Source: Ferruginibacter sp. (GTDB taxonomy: Bacteria; Bacteroidota; Bacteroidia; Chitinophagales; Chitinophagaceae). From it: a stretch of 64,000 nt of DNA. The stretch lies in assembly GCF_028288465.1 (NCBI RefSeq), contig NZ_JAQBNR010000069.1, forward strand, positions 62,001-126,000, written 5' to 3'. The notes under the pieces were generated by a model, which was not told the DNA's origin, did not search any database, and worked only from the letters and a program-made list of their open reading frames with translations. Numbering within the stretch: position 1 is the stretch's first letter; each line of letters starts with the position of its first letter. This document shows, piece after piece, positions 25,419-32,978 of the stretch. A program made the translations under genes and the position numbers.

Positions 25419-26680
25419 TAAAATAATTTTAGTTGAGGCGAAAAATTGGCTTCGTATTTACTGTTGCCTTCTTTTAAAATAAAGGACTTAATCTGGTTGG
25501 GATGCCAGTCTTTCTTTTCAAATTCCGTATCGCTGCTGATAAAATATTTTGCCCTGTTGTAGGCGATACCCAGCTTTTGTAAATGTGTACTGTTGAGCCG
25601 CCTGAACTTTCTGGCAGCACAAATTTTTTGGGCAGACTGTATCCCAATGCCGGGTATGCGCACAATAACTTCATAACCGGCTTTATTGATGTCAACAGGA
25701 AACAGCTGCAAATTTCTTAACGCCCAACTTAGTTTAGGATCAATATCTGTATCCAGTAATGGGTTTTCATGGTTCACTATTTCCTGTACTTTAAAACCAT
25801 AAAAACGCATCAGCCAATCGGCCTGGTACAAACGATTTTCACGAATCATCGGCACCGGCGTACCAATAGCAGGTAAGCGATTATCGTTGCTGATGGGCAC
25901 ATAACCGGAGTAGTACACCCGGCGCATATTGAACTTTTTATAAAAGCCGTTGGCGAGCCATAAAATTTCCAGGTCGGTTTCCGGTGTGGCACCAATTACC
26001 ATTTGCGTGCTTTGCCCTGCAGGTGCAAACATGGGCGTGCTGGCAAACAACTTTTTTTCTTCCTTGTTTTGAATGATGGCATCTTTTAAAAACTGCATTG
26101 GCTTCAGCATATCAGCACGGTTCTTATCAGGTGCCAGTAAAGCCAGGCTTTTCTCCGTTGGCATTTCAACATTGATGCTTAACCGGTCGGCCCATAAGCC
26201 TGCTTCCTTTACCAGTTCATCGCTTGCACCGGGTATGGTTTTTAAATGAATGTAGCCGTTGAATTTATGTTCTGTCCTTAATTTTTTCGCTACTGAAACC
26301 AGCCGCTCCATTGTATAATCTGCATTTTTAAAAATGCCTGAACTCAGGAACAATCCTTCAATGTAATTACGGCGATAAAAATTAATGGTAAGGTCTACCA
26401 CTTCCTGCACAGTAAAAGCGGCACGTTTGATATCATTGCTCTTGCGGCTTACGCAGTAGGCGCAATCAAAAATGCAGTGGTTGGTCAACAAAATTTTAAG
26501 CAGGGAAACACAGCGGCCATCTTCGGTATAGGCATGGCAAATTCCATTACTGGCATTGCCCAAACCGTTGTTGTTATTTTTACGATCGCTGCCACTGCTG
26601 GCGCAGCTTACATCATACTTGGCGGCATCTGCAAGGATGGATAGTTTTTCAGTGATACGGTCACTCATCGGCATTGTCAT
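25418..26680 (-). CDS. TIGR03916-type radical SAM DNA modification/repair protein
   Basis: 420 residues. The 4Fe-4S cluster motif CxxxCxxC is in LLTNHCIFDCAYCVSRKS; residues LFLSSGIFKNADYTMERL and IHLKTIPGASDELV follow the radical SAM barrel. Near the C-terminus a helix-hairpin-helix IVRIPGIGIQSAQKICAARK predicts DNA binding. The last residues are SPQLKLF, a good match to the beta-clamp-binding consensus QL(S/D)LF. Coupled to the TIGR03915 gene downstream; the 122-aa gene ends right at its start (26681/26680). Confidence 0.93.
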   Translation of the reverse strand: MTMPMSDRITEKLSILADAAKYDVSCASSGSDRKNNNNGLGNASNGICHAYTEDGRCVSLLKILLTNHCIFDCAYCVSRKSNDIKRAAFTVQEVVDLTINFYRRNYIEGLFLSSGIFKNADYTMERLVSVAKKLRTEHKFNGYIHLKTIPGASDELVKEAGLWADRLSINVEMPTEKSLALLAPDKNRADMLKPMQFLKDAIIQNKEEKKLFASTPMFAPAGQSTQMVIGATPETDLEILWLANGFYKKFNMRRVYYSGYVPISNDNRLPAIGTPVPMIRENRLYQADWLMRFYGFKVQEIVNHENPLLDTDIDPKLSWALRNLQLFPVDINKAGYEVIVRIPGIGIQSAQKICAARKFRRLNSTHLQKLGIAYNRAKYFISSDTEFEKKDWHPNQIKSFILKEGNSKYEANFSPQLKLF

Positions 26681-27049
26681 TTAATAGGGGAGCGTCAAAA
26701 AATCGGCGTTGTTGTGTTGATGGTCTTCAAGCGAATTCATTGATAACCTAAATGCGCCATGCAGCCATTCATCGCTTTCAGCCCATCTTCCGGTGCGTAC
26801 ACTAAACGCAATTTCCCAGGTCTGGCTGATGATGATGGTCTGCTCGGTTAAAAATCCAAGGATGAAATTTTTAAGACGTTCATCAAAGTAAGGGATAGAT
26901 AAAATGAAGTCTGCAATCTCTTCATTGGTGGGATACAACAATGGCTCTGTTAATAATTCGGCTGCGGATAAATTGCGTCGCAAACCTATCGTTTGATTAA
27001 CGCGCCGTTCGATGATGTTGATTAGATATTCTCCGGTTACTGCTATCAT
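26681..27049 (-). CDS. Hypothetical 122-aa protein, paralogue 1
   Basis: 122 residues, no recognised family. It is a clear paralogue of the next gene: both share IPYFDxxLKxF(I/L)LG, TIIISQxWE, WAESxEWLHG and a closing FL(T/S)LPY. Its stop abuts the radical SAM start, so it is in the same operon. The conserved aromatic C-terminus resembles, but does not match, the clamp peptides of the neighbours. Probably soluble and helical. Function unknown. Confidence 0.8.
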   Translation of the reverse strand: MIAVTGEYLINIIERRVNQTIGLRRNLSAAELLTEPLLYPTNEEIADFILSIPYFDERLKNFILGFLTEQTIIISQTWEIAFSVRTGRWAESDEWLHGAFRLSMNSLEDHQHNNADFLTLPY

Positions 27050-27080
27050 GGTTATAAAAATCAGAAGTGAAAAAATTGGG

Positions 27081-27449
27081 TCAATACGGAAGTGATAAAA
27101 AGTTTCTGTCTTTATTAATGCCGCTGGTATGTGCTTCGCTTAAAAAATAATCATTGCCATGCAGCCACTCAAAACTTTCGGCCCACAGTTTTGTATTTTT
27201 TATAAATTCATTTTCCCAGCTTTGGCTGATGATGATAGTGCTGTCAGCAATGTTACCCAGCAAAAAATCTTTCAGCTTTACGTCGAAGTAAGGAATGGTG
27301 ATAATGAAATCCAGCACCTCTTCATCGGTTGCGCCGGGATAGGGTTCGTTGTCAAACTGCTGTTGTTTACTCTCCCGGTATTTGTCAATGTTTTCGCTGG
27401 CTTTTTTAAAAATAATTTCTGTCAGGTAGTCTTTTGTTACTGAGTTCAT
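27081..27449 (-). CDS. Hypothetical 122-aa protein, paralogue 2
   Basis: 122 residues, same length as its downstream paralogue and similar along its whole length (IPYFDVKLKDFLLG, TIIISQSWENEF, LWAESFEWLHG, RNFLSLPY). The 31-base gap between the two and same orientation indicate tandem duplication within the operon. No known domain recognised. Confidence 0.8.
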   Translation of the reverse strand: MNSVTKDYLTEIIFKKASENIDKYRESKQQQFDNEPYPGATDEEVLDFIITIPYFDVKLKDFLLGNIADSTIIISQSWENEFIKNTKLWAESFEWLHGNDYFLSEAHTSGINKDRNFLSLPY

Positions 27450-27467
27450 GTTGCTGATTTTTATCTT

Positions 27468-28685
27468 TTAAAATAATTTGCCCTGTTCGCCCGGCCGTTT
27501 AAAAATATTTGTATTCAGACTCCACTCCTCCGCATTCATGTTATATAATTTGCCGTATTTTTTATATTGCTGCGCCACCATTTGCGCAATGTGTCCCTCG
27601 CCCCGCATGCGCACGCCAAAGCGGGTATCGTTCACCTGGCCATCATGACTTTGTTCAATCAGGTGCCATACTTTATCTGCATGGTTGGGAAAGTTTTTAA
27701 ACAACCAATCGTGAAATAAAAATTTGATGGCACCGTTTAAGCGGATAAAAGTATAAGCCGTGAACGTTGCGCCATTGTCAGCCGCGGCTTTCATGATGCG
27801 TTGCATTTCGTGTTCATTCAACCCTGGTATCATCGGGCCCATCATTACACCCATGCGTACACCGGCACTGCTGAGTTCATTGATTACTTTTAATTTTTGT
27901 TTGGCCGTGGTGGTTCTTGGTTCCATGATCCTGCGTAAATCTTCGTTGAAAGAAGTGATGCTTACCATTGCGGATACGATGCCCTTCTTTGCCATATCCT
28001 GTAACACATCTTTATCTTTTAGTATCCAGGAATTTTTTGTGAGGATACCTACAGGCTGATTGAATTCATTGCACACTTCCAGCAGGCCTCTTGTAAGTCT
28101 GAATTTTTGTTCGGCAGGTTGATAGCAATCAGTGTTGCCGCTGAGCATAATGGGTGTTGCGTCCCATTTGGGATGCATTAAAAACTTGCGCAGCAGTTGC
28201 GGTGCGTTTTTTTTGATGATGATCTTTTGCTCAAAATCAAGGCCGGCGCTGTAGCCCCAGTATTCATGCACATTGCGGGCGTAGCAATAAATGCAGCCAT
28301 GCTCACAACCGGCGTAAGGGTTCATACTGTAACTCATGCCTACGTCTTTGCTTTCTATTTTGTTGACGATTGTTTTGCTTTGCTGTTCTATGTACTGGGT
28401 TGGGATATTACTTTCTTCCCAATCGTCGATGCCTTCAATGTGTTCCCTGGTAGATTCATTTTTTAGAAACCTGTTTTTGGTATTGAACTGGGCACCGCGA
28501 CCATGGTGGTAGGAACCCACTGCAGTCCCCTCCAAATCTCCCTCAGGCGGGGGCACTTTTGAACCCCGCTGAACTGCATCTTCTTTCTCTTTATTGATAA
28601 CTGTTACTGACTTAACTGGTACGCTATCTTGTTGTAGCTGTCCCGGTTTTGATTTATTATTTGCAGCCGTTGATTCGTTGCTCAT
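27468..28685 (-). CDS. PA0069/Rv2578c-family radical SAM protein (SplB-like)
   Basis: 405 residues from the ATG at 28685 (MSNESTAANNKS); an ATG at 28721 overlaps a REP repeat and is less likely. The cluster motif is in MNPYAGCEHGCIYCYARN, followed by the family's YWGYSAGLDFEQKI, MLSGNTDCYQPAE and ILTKNSWILKD. The family is related to spore photoproduct lyase; its substrate is unknown. The C-terminus reads RPGEQGKLF, again a QxxLF clamp-type peptide. It heads the minus-strand repair operon. Confidence 0.92.
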   Translation of the reverse strand: MSNESTAANNKSKPGQLQQDSVPVKSVTVINKEKEDAVQRGSKVPPPEGDLEGTAVGSYHHGRGAQFNTKNRFLKNESTREHIEGIDDWEESNIPTQYIEQQSKTIVNKIESKDVGMSYSMNPYAGCEHGCIYCYARNVHEYWGYSAGLDFEQKIIIKKNAPQLLRKFLMHPKWDATPIMLSGNTDCYQPAEQKFRLTRGLLEVCNEFNQPVGILTKNSWILKDKDVLQDMAKKGIVSAMVSITSFNEDLRRIMEPRTTTAKQKLKVINELSSAGVRMGVMMGPMIPGLNEHEMQRIMKAAADNGATFTAYTFIRLNGAIKFLFHDWLFKNFPNHADKVWHLIEQSHDGQVNDTRFGVRMRGEGHIAQMVAQQYKKYGKLYNMNAEEWSLNTNIFKRPGEQGKLF

Positions 28686-28719
28686 GGTATTGAATTTTAT
28701 AGAACCGTTCTTGCTGGTC

Positions 28720-28755
28720 AACCGCCGTCAGGGTTTTTAACCGCTGACGGGGTTT
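28720..28755 (+). repeat. REP-type palindromic repeat, copy A2
   Basis: AACCGCCGTCAGGGTTTTTAA followed by CCGCTGACGGGGTTT. The halves CCGTCAGGG and CCGCTGACGG fold into a hairpin. Same family as the three copies around the RAYT gene about 2 kb away. Confidence 0.85.
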
Positions 28756-28832
28756 CGCTTCCGTTTGGTTTTCTGTGGAAACTGTTTTTGATGTGGTGGC
28801 AGCTTCAAATTGAAAGGATGCTGCACATGGCG

Positions 28833-28869
28833 TTTTTTGTACAAGAGGGCGACGCAACGATGCTGCCCA
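28833..28869 (+). repeat. Dispersed ~30-bp repeat, copy 5 (GYGACGC variant)
   Basis: TTTTTTGTACAAGAGGGCGA then CGCAACGATGCTGCCCA. It links the two variants: GTACAAG and GCGACGC as at 11.2 kb, CAACGATG as at 1.4 kb. Confidence 0.6.
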
Positions 28870-28905
28870 TGGCTGAGCCCTTGCCCGGACCCCAATATTT
28901 TTATT

Positions 28906-29565
28906 TTATGCAAACAACGACCCCTGTGTAGTTGTGACGGGTAAATTTTGAAACTCAAACCTTTGTACAATCTGGTATTTCATCTCCCCCACCGGCCGCT
29001 TTAACAATAACATGGCGTCGGCTATAAACCTGCCGGTAAATTGTTTGTGGCTATATTCTAACCAGCCTTTTTCATATTGCCAGGGTTGTAATTTTCTGGC
29101 GACCGTTACATGCGGCTCCATTATAAAATGGGGCTTGTTATCGTTGTTGAGTTTCATTAGTTGCTGCGCCTCCGTACGAATTTGTTTTACCAAATCCTGT
29201 ATCGGCAATTTGGAAGTGACATTGATATAAATGGTATGCGAAGGAAAACTGCCATAATCCTTCAACTCAATTTTTACAGGGTGATAGCCCATGGCAATGG
29301 TGTTTAAGCGATTGAGCAGGCGCTCTTCCATCATGCCGTACTGTACAAAGTTTACCAGCGTGAGATGGGGCTTGCTGTACAGCGCCGTTTCCGACTGGTA
29401 CTTTTCTGCAAAATGTTTCTTCGCTTCCATTATTTTATTGCGCAGTTCTTCGTGCGGATTCAGCACCAGCAGGTACTCGTAAATTTTGTAGCCGGGCGTA
29501 GTGCCCGACAAGTCTCTCTTTTTTGTCCTAAAAGCGGATTTATTTTCTATGGTTTGATGTTCCAT
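28906..29565 (-). CDS. 2H phosphoesterase (LigT/2'-5' RNA ligase-like), paralogue 1
   Basis: 219 residues. The two HxT/S motifs of the 2H superfamily are present, KPHLTLVNF at about 65 and EPHVTVARK at about 145. 2H proteins act on 2',3'-cyclic or 2'-5' phosphodiester bonds, in RNA or nucleotide metabolism. The C-terminus TTTQGSLFA carries QGSLF, fitting the clamp-type peptide seen in its neighbours, which would place an RNA-type phosphoesterase on replicating DNA. A paralogue lies 20 bases upstream. Confidence 0.88.
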   Translation of the reverse strand: MEHQTIENKSAFRTKKRDLSGTTPGYKIYEYLLVLNPHEELRNKIMEAKKHFAEKYQSETALYSKPHLTLVNFVQYGMMEERLLNRLNTIAMGYHPVKIELKDYGSFPSHTIYINVTSKLPIQDLVKQIRTEAQQLMKLNNDNKPHFIMEPHVTVARKLQPWQYEKGWLEYSHKQFTGRFIADAMLLLKRPVGEMKYQIVQRFEFQNLPVTTTQGSLFA

Positions 29566-29585
29566 GATAAATGATTTTATGAAAA

Positions 29586-30218
29586 TTAAAATAAGGTAAG
29601 CTGGATGGTTCTGTTGTTGGATTCAGGTCCCTCGAGCCCAAATCGTCCCACCACACGATAACGTTCAGCCACACTAACGGATCGCTTCAAAAGTATCATT
29701 TCAGCGGCCGTAAACTTGTCGGAAAACTTTAAAGCGCCATATTCCAGTAAGCTTTTTTTATACTGCTCGTTGGTAAGCCCTTTGCAAAGAGTAAGGTGAG
29801 GATTTAAAATAAAACGAGGCGGAAATTTGTTGTCAGCTTTAATATATCGCTTTATAGCGTTGGTTATTTTTCTTACTAGTTGTTTCATGTCTGTTTTATA
29901 TTTTACGTCAACGTATATTGTATGTTCTTTAAACCATTTAAAATTTTCCAGCTCAATTCCTATTTTATTTGACCTTGAGGCAACATCTTTCAGCGGCTTA
30001 ATAATTTTACCCTGACTACTATCTGATAAGACAAAATTTGCAAGCGTCAAATGTGGTAAACTATGTTCCGCATCACGATTACCATATGTTGATGAAAACT
30101 CTTTCTTTCTTCTCATCAACCGACTTCTTAGCCTCCCCTCCGGGCTGATTAAAAGAAGATATTCATTCATCCCTGTGTAGTCATCTAACACAACTAATTT
30201 TTTACCAGTGTCAACCAT
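29586..30218 (-). CDS. 2H phosphoesterase (LigT/2'-5' RNA ligase-like), paralogue 2
   Basis: 210 residues with both HxT motifs, LPHLTLANF and NPHLTLCKG, and the same layout as its neighbour. It ends NNRTIQLTLF, almost the ideal clamp-binding pentapeptide QLxLF. It diverges from umuD across 84 bases that contain a palindromic operator candidate, so it is likely the first gene of a damage-controlled minus-strand operon. Confidence 0.88.
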   Translation of the reverse strand: MVDTGKKLVVLDDYTGMNEYLLLISPEGRLRSRLMRRKKEFSSTYGNRDAEHSLPHLTLANFVLSDSSQGKIIKPLKDVASRSNKIGIELENFKWFKEHTIYVDVKYKTDMKQLVRKITNAIKRYIKADNKFPPRFILNPHLTLCKGLTNEQYKKSLLEYGALKFSDKFTAAEMILLKRSVSVAERYRVVGRFGLEGPESNNRTIQLTLF

Positions 30219-30251
30219 AAATTATGCATTTTAAAATTTGGGATTGCCAAT

Positions 30252-30277
30252 TTATTTAGTGTAAATTTACTAAATAA
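30252..30277. promoter_or_regulatory. Palindromic operator candidate between umuD and the 2H genes
   Basis: TTATTTAGT (30252-30260) and ACTAAATAA (30269-30277) form a perfect 9-bp inverted repeat with an 8-base spacer; a further half-like TTTAG follows at 30278-30282. It lies between divergent damage-response genes and could bind a LexA- or XRE-type repressor. Confidence 0.55.
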
Positions 30278-30302
30278 TTTAGTTAACAATAAAATAATTT
30301 AT

Positions 30303-30734
30303 ATGGAAGTGGAAAACTTTTTTGGCAGCAATTATACCGGCACTAAACGTTTTACCCAGCACCATGTAACCGCTGCGAATGCCACGGGTTTTGGCGCTGC
30401 CGCAGATGATTATATGGAGCGGGGAATTGATTTGAATGAACAACTGATCCGTAATAAACCGGCGACTTTTTTTATGAAAGTGAGCGGCAGCAGCATGATC
30501 AACGCCGGCATTTTTGACGGAGACATTGTGATTGTTGACCGGAGTATCAAGCCCAGTAACGGCAAGATTGTAATCGCGGTGCTGGATGGTGAAATGCTGA
30601 TCCGCCGATATGAAAGAACGATCAATAAATTGCGACTGATTCCGGAAACGCCGAAGCTGGCGACCATTGATGTGAGTGAGTTTATGGATTTTAAAATCTG
30701 GGGGGTGGTAATTTGTGTGATCAGGAATGTGTAG
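30303..30734 (+). CDS. umuD: UmuD-type S24 peptidase (polymerase V subunit)
   Basis: 143 residues. The Ser-Lys dyad of LexA/UmuD self-cleaving proteins is present: the Ser in FMKVSGSSMINAGIFDGD and the Lys in NGKIVIAVLDGEMLIRRY. There is no N-terminal helix-turn-helix, which distinguishes it from LexA. UmuD processed to UmuD' joins UmuC in error-prone DNA synthesis. The expected partner umuC starts about 0.9 kb on, separated by a transposase and repeats. Confidence 0.9.
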   Translation: MEVENFFGSNYTGTKRFTQHHVTAANATGFGAAADDYMERGIDLNEQLIRNKPATFFMKVSGSSMINAGIFDGDIVIVDRSIKPSNGKIVIAVLDGEMLIRRYERTINKLRLIPETPKLATIDVSEFMDFKIWGVVICVIRNV

Positions 30735-30741
30735 TACATGC

Positions 30742-30776
30742 AACCCCGTCAGCGGTTTTAAACCCTGACGGCGGTT
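30742..30776 (-). repeat. REP-type palindromic repeat, copy A3
   Basis: Minus-strand reading AACCGCCGTCAGGGTTTAAAA then CCGCTGACGGGGTT, inverted relative to copies A2 and A5. It begins 8 bases after the umuD stop. Confidence 0.88.
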
Positions 30777-30817
30777 GATCGTAGGAAGTTCTTTTTTAAG
30801 ATTGATGATCTCTTATT

Positions 30818-30852
30818 AACCGCCGACGGGGCTGATAGCCGCGGTCGGGGTT
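30818..30852 (+). repeat. REP-type palindromic repeat, copy A4 (diverged)
   Basis: AACCGCCGACGGGGCTGATAG then CCGCGGTCGGGGTT. It lies upstream of the RAYT gene and, with A3 in opposite orientation, forms a BIME-like pair. Confidence 0.8.
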
Positions 30853-30904
30853 ATCGGGAGTTAACTAATTGCCAATAATAAATCCAGAAAATAAAACAAT
30901 TCAT

Positions 30905-31498
30905 ATGGACATTCAAACATTGGAAGAAGGACAGTTCTTTCATATCTATAACAGGGGTGTAAATGGGGAAGATATTTTTAAAGAAAATCGGAACTATTAT
31001 TATTTTCTACAGCAATACTTTGCTTACTGTTCCGATGTGTTTGAAACCTATTGCTATGCGTTGTTAAAAAATCATTTCCATCTGCTGGTGCATGTAAAAG
31101 AAAATGTAGTGGTGGCTAAATTGAATGGGCAAGGAACGGTGCAGCTCAACGCATCTAAACAATTATCACACTTTTTTAATTCCTATGCTCAATCTGTCAA
31201 CCGCATTAATAAACGCACAGGATCTTTATTTGAATCTCCTTTTAAACGAAAGTTAATTGATGATGCCAGGTATCTTACCACAGTTATTTATTACTGCCAC
31301 TACAATGCTCAGCTGCACGGTTTTGTGAATGATTTTAAAGAATGGGAATTTTCTTCTTATCACTCAATTTTAAAAAAGGACGATACTTTTTTGGCTGCCA
31401 CAAAAGTGTTGGATTGGTTTGGTGGAGTTGCTGCATTTGAAGCTGCTCATAAAGACAGATATGGAAAAGAAGGGATGGAGAAATTCCTGATAGAATAA
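30905..31498 (+). CDS. REP-associated tyrosine transposase (RAYT, Y1_Tnp family)
   Basis: 197 residues from the ATG at 30905 (MDIQTLEEGQFFHIYNRG). The family's HIYNRG, the catalytic-metal HxH in LLKNHFHLLVHVKE and the tyrosine region YLTTVIYYCHYNAQLHGF are present. RAYTs are single-copy relatives of IS200/IS605 transposases thought to mobilise or shape REP palindromes. Here REP copies lie on both sides (30742, 30818, 31519), so gene and repeats form a REPtron-like unit placed between umuD and umuC. Confidence 0.92.
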   Translation: MDIQTLEEGQFFHIYNRGVNGEDIFKENRNYYYFLQQYFAYCSDVFETYCYALLKNHFHLLVHVKENVVVAKLNGQGTVQLNASKQLSHFFNSYAQSVNRINKRTGSLFESPFKRKLIDDARYLTTVIYYCHYNAQLHGFVNDFKEWEFSSYHSILKKDDTFLAATKVLDWFGGVAAFEAAHKDRYGKEGMEKFLIE

Positions 31499-31518
31499 TT
31501 TTTATTCCGTCTCCTATT

Positions 31519-31552
31519 AACCGCCGTCAGGGTCTATAACCGCTGACGGGGT
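31519..31552 (+). repeat. REP-type palindromic repeat, copy A5
   Basis: AACCGCCGTCAGGGTCTATAA then CCGCTGACGGGGT. It lies 20 bases after the RAYT stop, closing the unit. Confidence 0.88.
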
Positions 31553-31625
31553 GATGTTTACGGGATTTGAAAACTTAAAATATCTTCTGATGGATTTACA
31601 AAATGTTTTTCACGAATCAAATTCT

Positions 31626-32936
31626 ATGGAAAGCTTATCGACTGAGCGCCGGGGCTTTAAAGCCATCATAGATTGTAACAGTTTTTACTGCAGCTGCGAA
31701 CGGTTGTTTAAGCCGCACCTGGATAATAAACCGGTGGTGGTGCTGAGCAACAATGATGGTTGTATCATTTCCAGGAGCGATGAGGCGAAGGCCATTGGCG
31801 TGGGTATGGCCGGGCCGTATTTTTTGGCAAAGCCGCTGATTGAAAAATTCAACGTGGCGACTTTTTCTTCCAACTACAATTTGTATGGCGATTTAAGCTG
31901 GCGGGTAATGGAAACATTGCGTGTGATTTTGGGGGCAGAGAATGTAGAAGTATATTCTGTGGATGAAGCCTTTTTGGATTTAACCGATTATGATGCGAAC
32001 AGTTTATACGACCTGGCCGCCTATATTTTAGACACGGTAGAAATGTGGACAGGCATCAAAGTATCCATCGGGGTGGCGCCGACGAAAGTGCTGGCGAAAG
32101 TAGCCAACCGGTTATCTAAAAAAGACAAGCGGAAAAAATGTGTAATGGTATTGGATACGGAAGAAAAAATTACGGATGCCTTGTACAAAACACCCATCAG
32201 TGATGTATGGGGCGTGGGCCGGCAGTATGCTGAAAAGCTGCGGGACATGCATGCAATCTACACGGCGCTGGATCTTAGTAAAAGAAAAGAAGAATGGGCG
32301 AAAGTGCATTTGGGTGGTGTGGTCGGCGTGCGTTTATTAAAAGAATTAAAAGGCGAACCGGTGAATGAAATGGAAGACCAGTTGAGCAGTAAAAAAATGA
32401 TTGCTTCTACGCGAATGTTCGGCAATGCGGTGAGTACCATTGAAGAAATTAAAGAGGCCATTGCGACTTATACGTCGCGTGCTGCGGAGAAATTGCGGCG
32501 GCAAAAAGGTGCGGCGAATGTGATCAGTGTTTTTGTGGTGCCCAAAGAAGCAAGCACCAGCGAACGCTTCCGGCACGGACCAAGCGTGGGCAGTTATACC
32601 ACCCTGCCTTTTGCAACTGCTGCCACACATGAACTGATAAAGCCGGCAATGAAGCTGGTTGATAAATTATTTGAGCCCGGCAAGCGATATAAAAAAGCAG
32701 GTGTAACACTGAGCGGACTGGTACCGGATGACACCATACAAGGAAACTTATTTAAAGAAGAAACCAACAACAACAAGCGTTTATTAATGAGCATGGTGGA
32801 CAATGTGAACTTTGCTATGCGGGATGATATCGTGAAATTTGCGGCATCGGGCACCACACGCAACTGGAAGATGCGGCAGGAAATGCGCAGCCCGAGATAT
32901 ACTACCCGATGGGATGAAATGTGCGAAGTGAAATAA
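31626..32936 (+). CDS. umuC: Y-family DNA polymerase, UmuC-type
   Basis: About 436 residues from the ATG at 31626, just before the conserved start FKAIIDCNSFYCSCERLF; ATGs at 31590 and 31551 are possible. Y-family marks: the first metal Asp in IIDCNSFY, YSVDEAFLDLTDY with the second pair of acidic residues, IGVAPTKVLAKVANRL and the HhH segment ISDVWGVGRQYAEKLRD. A clamp-binding peptide QGNLF is near residue 371, the place where E. coli UmuC has QLNLF. Translesion synthesis with UmuD' is the expected role. Confidence 0.94.
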   Translation: MESLSTERRGFKAIIDCNSFYCSCERLFKPHLDNKPVVVLSNNDGCIISRSDEAKAIGVGMAGPYFLAKPLIEKFNVATFSSNYNLYGDLSWRVMETLRVILGAENVEVYSVDEAFLDLTDYDANSLYDLAAYILDTVEMWTGIKVSIGVAPTKVLAKVANRLSKKDKRKKCVMVLDTEEKITDALYKTPISDVWGVGRQYAEKLRDMHAIYTALDLSKRKEEWAKVHLGGVVGVRLLKELKGEPVNEMEDQLSSKKMIASTRMFGNAVSTIEEIKEAIATYTSRAAEKLRRQKGAANVISVFVVPKEASTSERFRHGPSVGSYTTLPFATAATHELIKPAMKLVDKLFEPGKRYKKAGVTLSGLVPDDTIQGNLFKEETNNNKRLLMSMVDNVNFAMRDDIVKFAASGTTRNWKMRQEMRSPRYTTRWDEMCEVK

Positions 32937-32978
32937 GGGTGAAGCTTTAAAAATCACACAACATTTATCATCAACTTG

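Noticed and set aside
28686..28905. Small ORFs of 66 and 77 codons between the radical SAM and 2H genes
   Set aside because: They are made of a REP repeat and the dispersed repeat and show no conserved features.
30742..31552. REP copies as a degenerate CRISPR
   Set aside because: Copies are palindromic, in mixed orientation, not evenly spaced, and flank a RAYT gene; no cas gene nearby.
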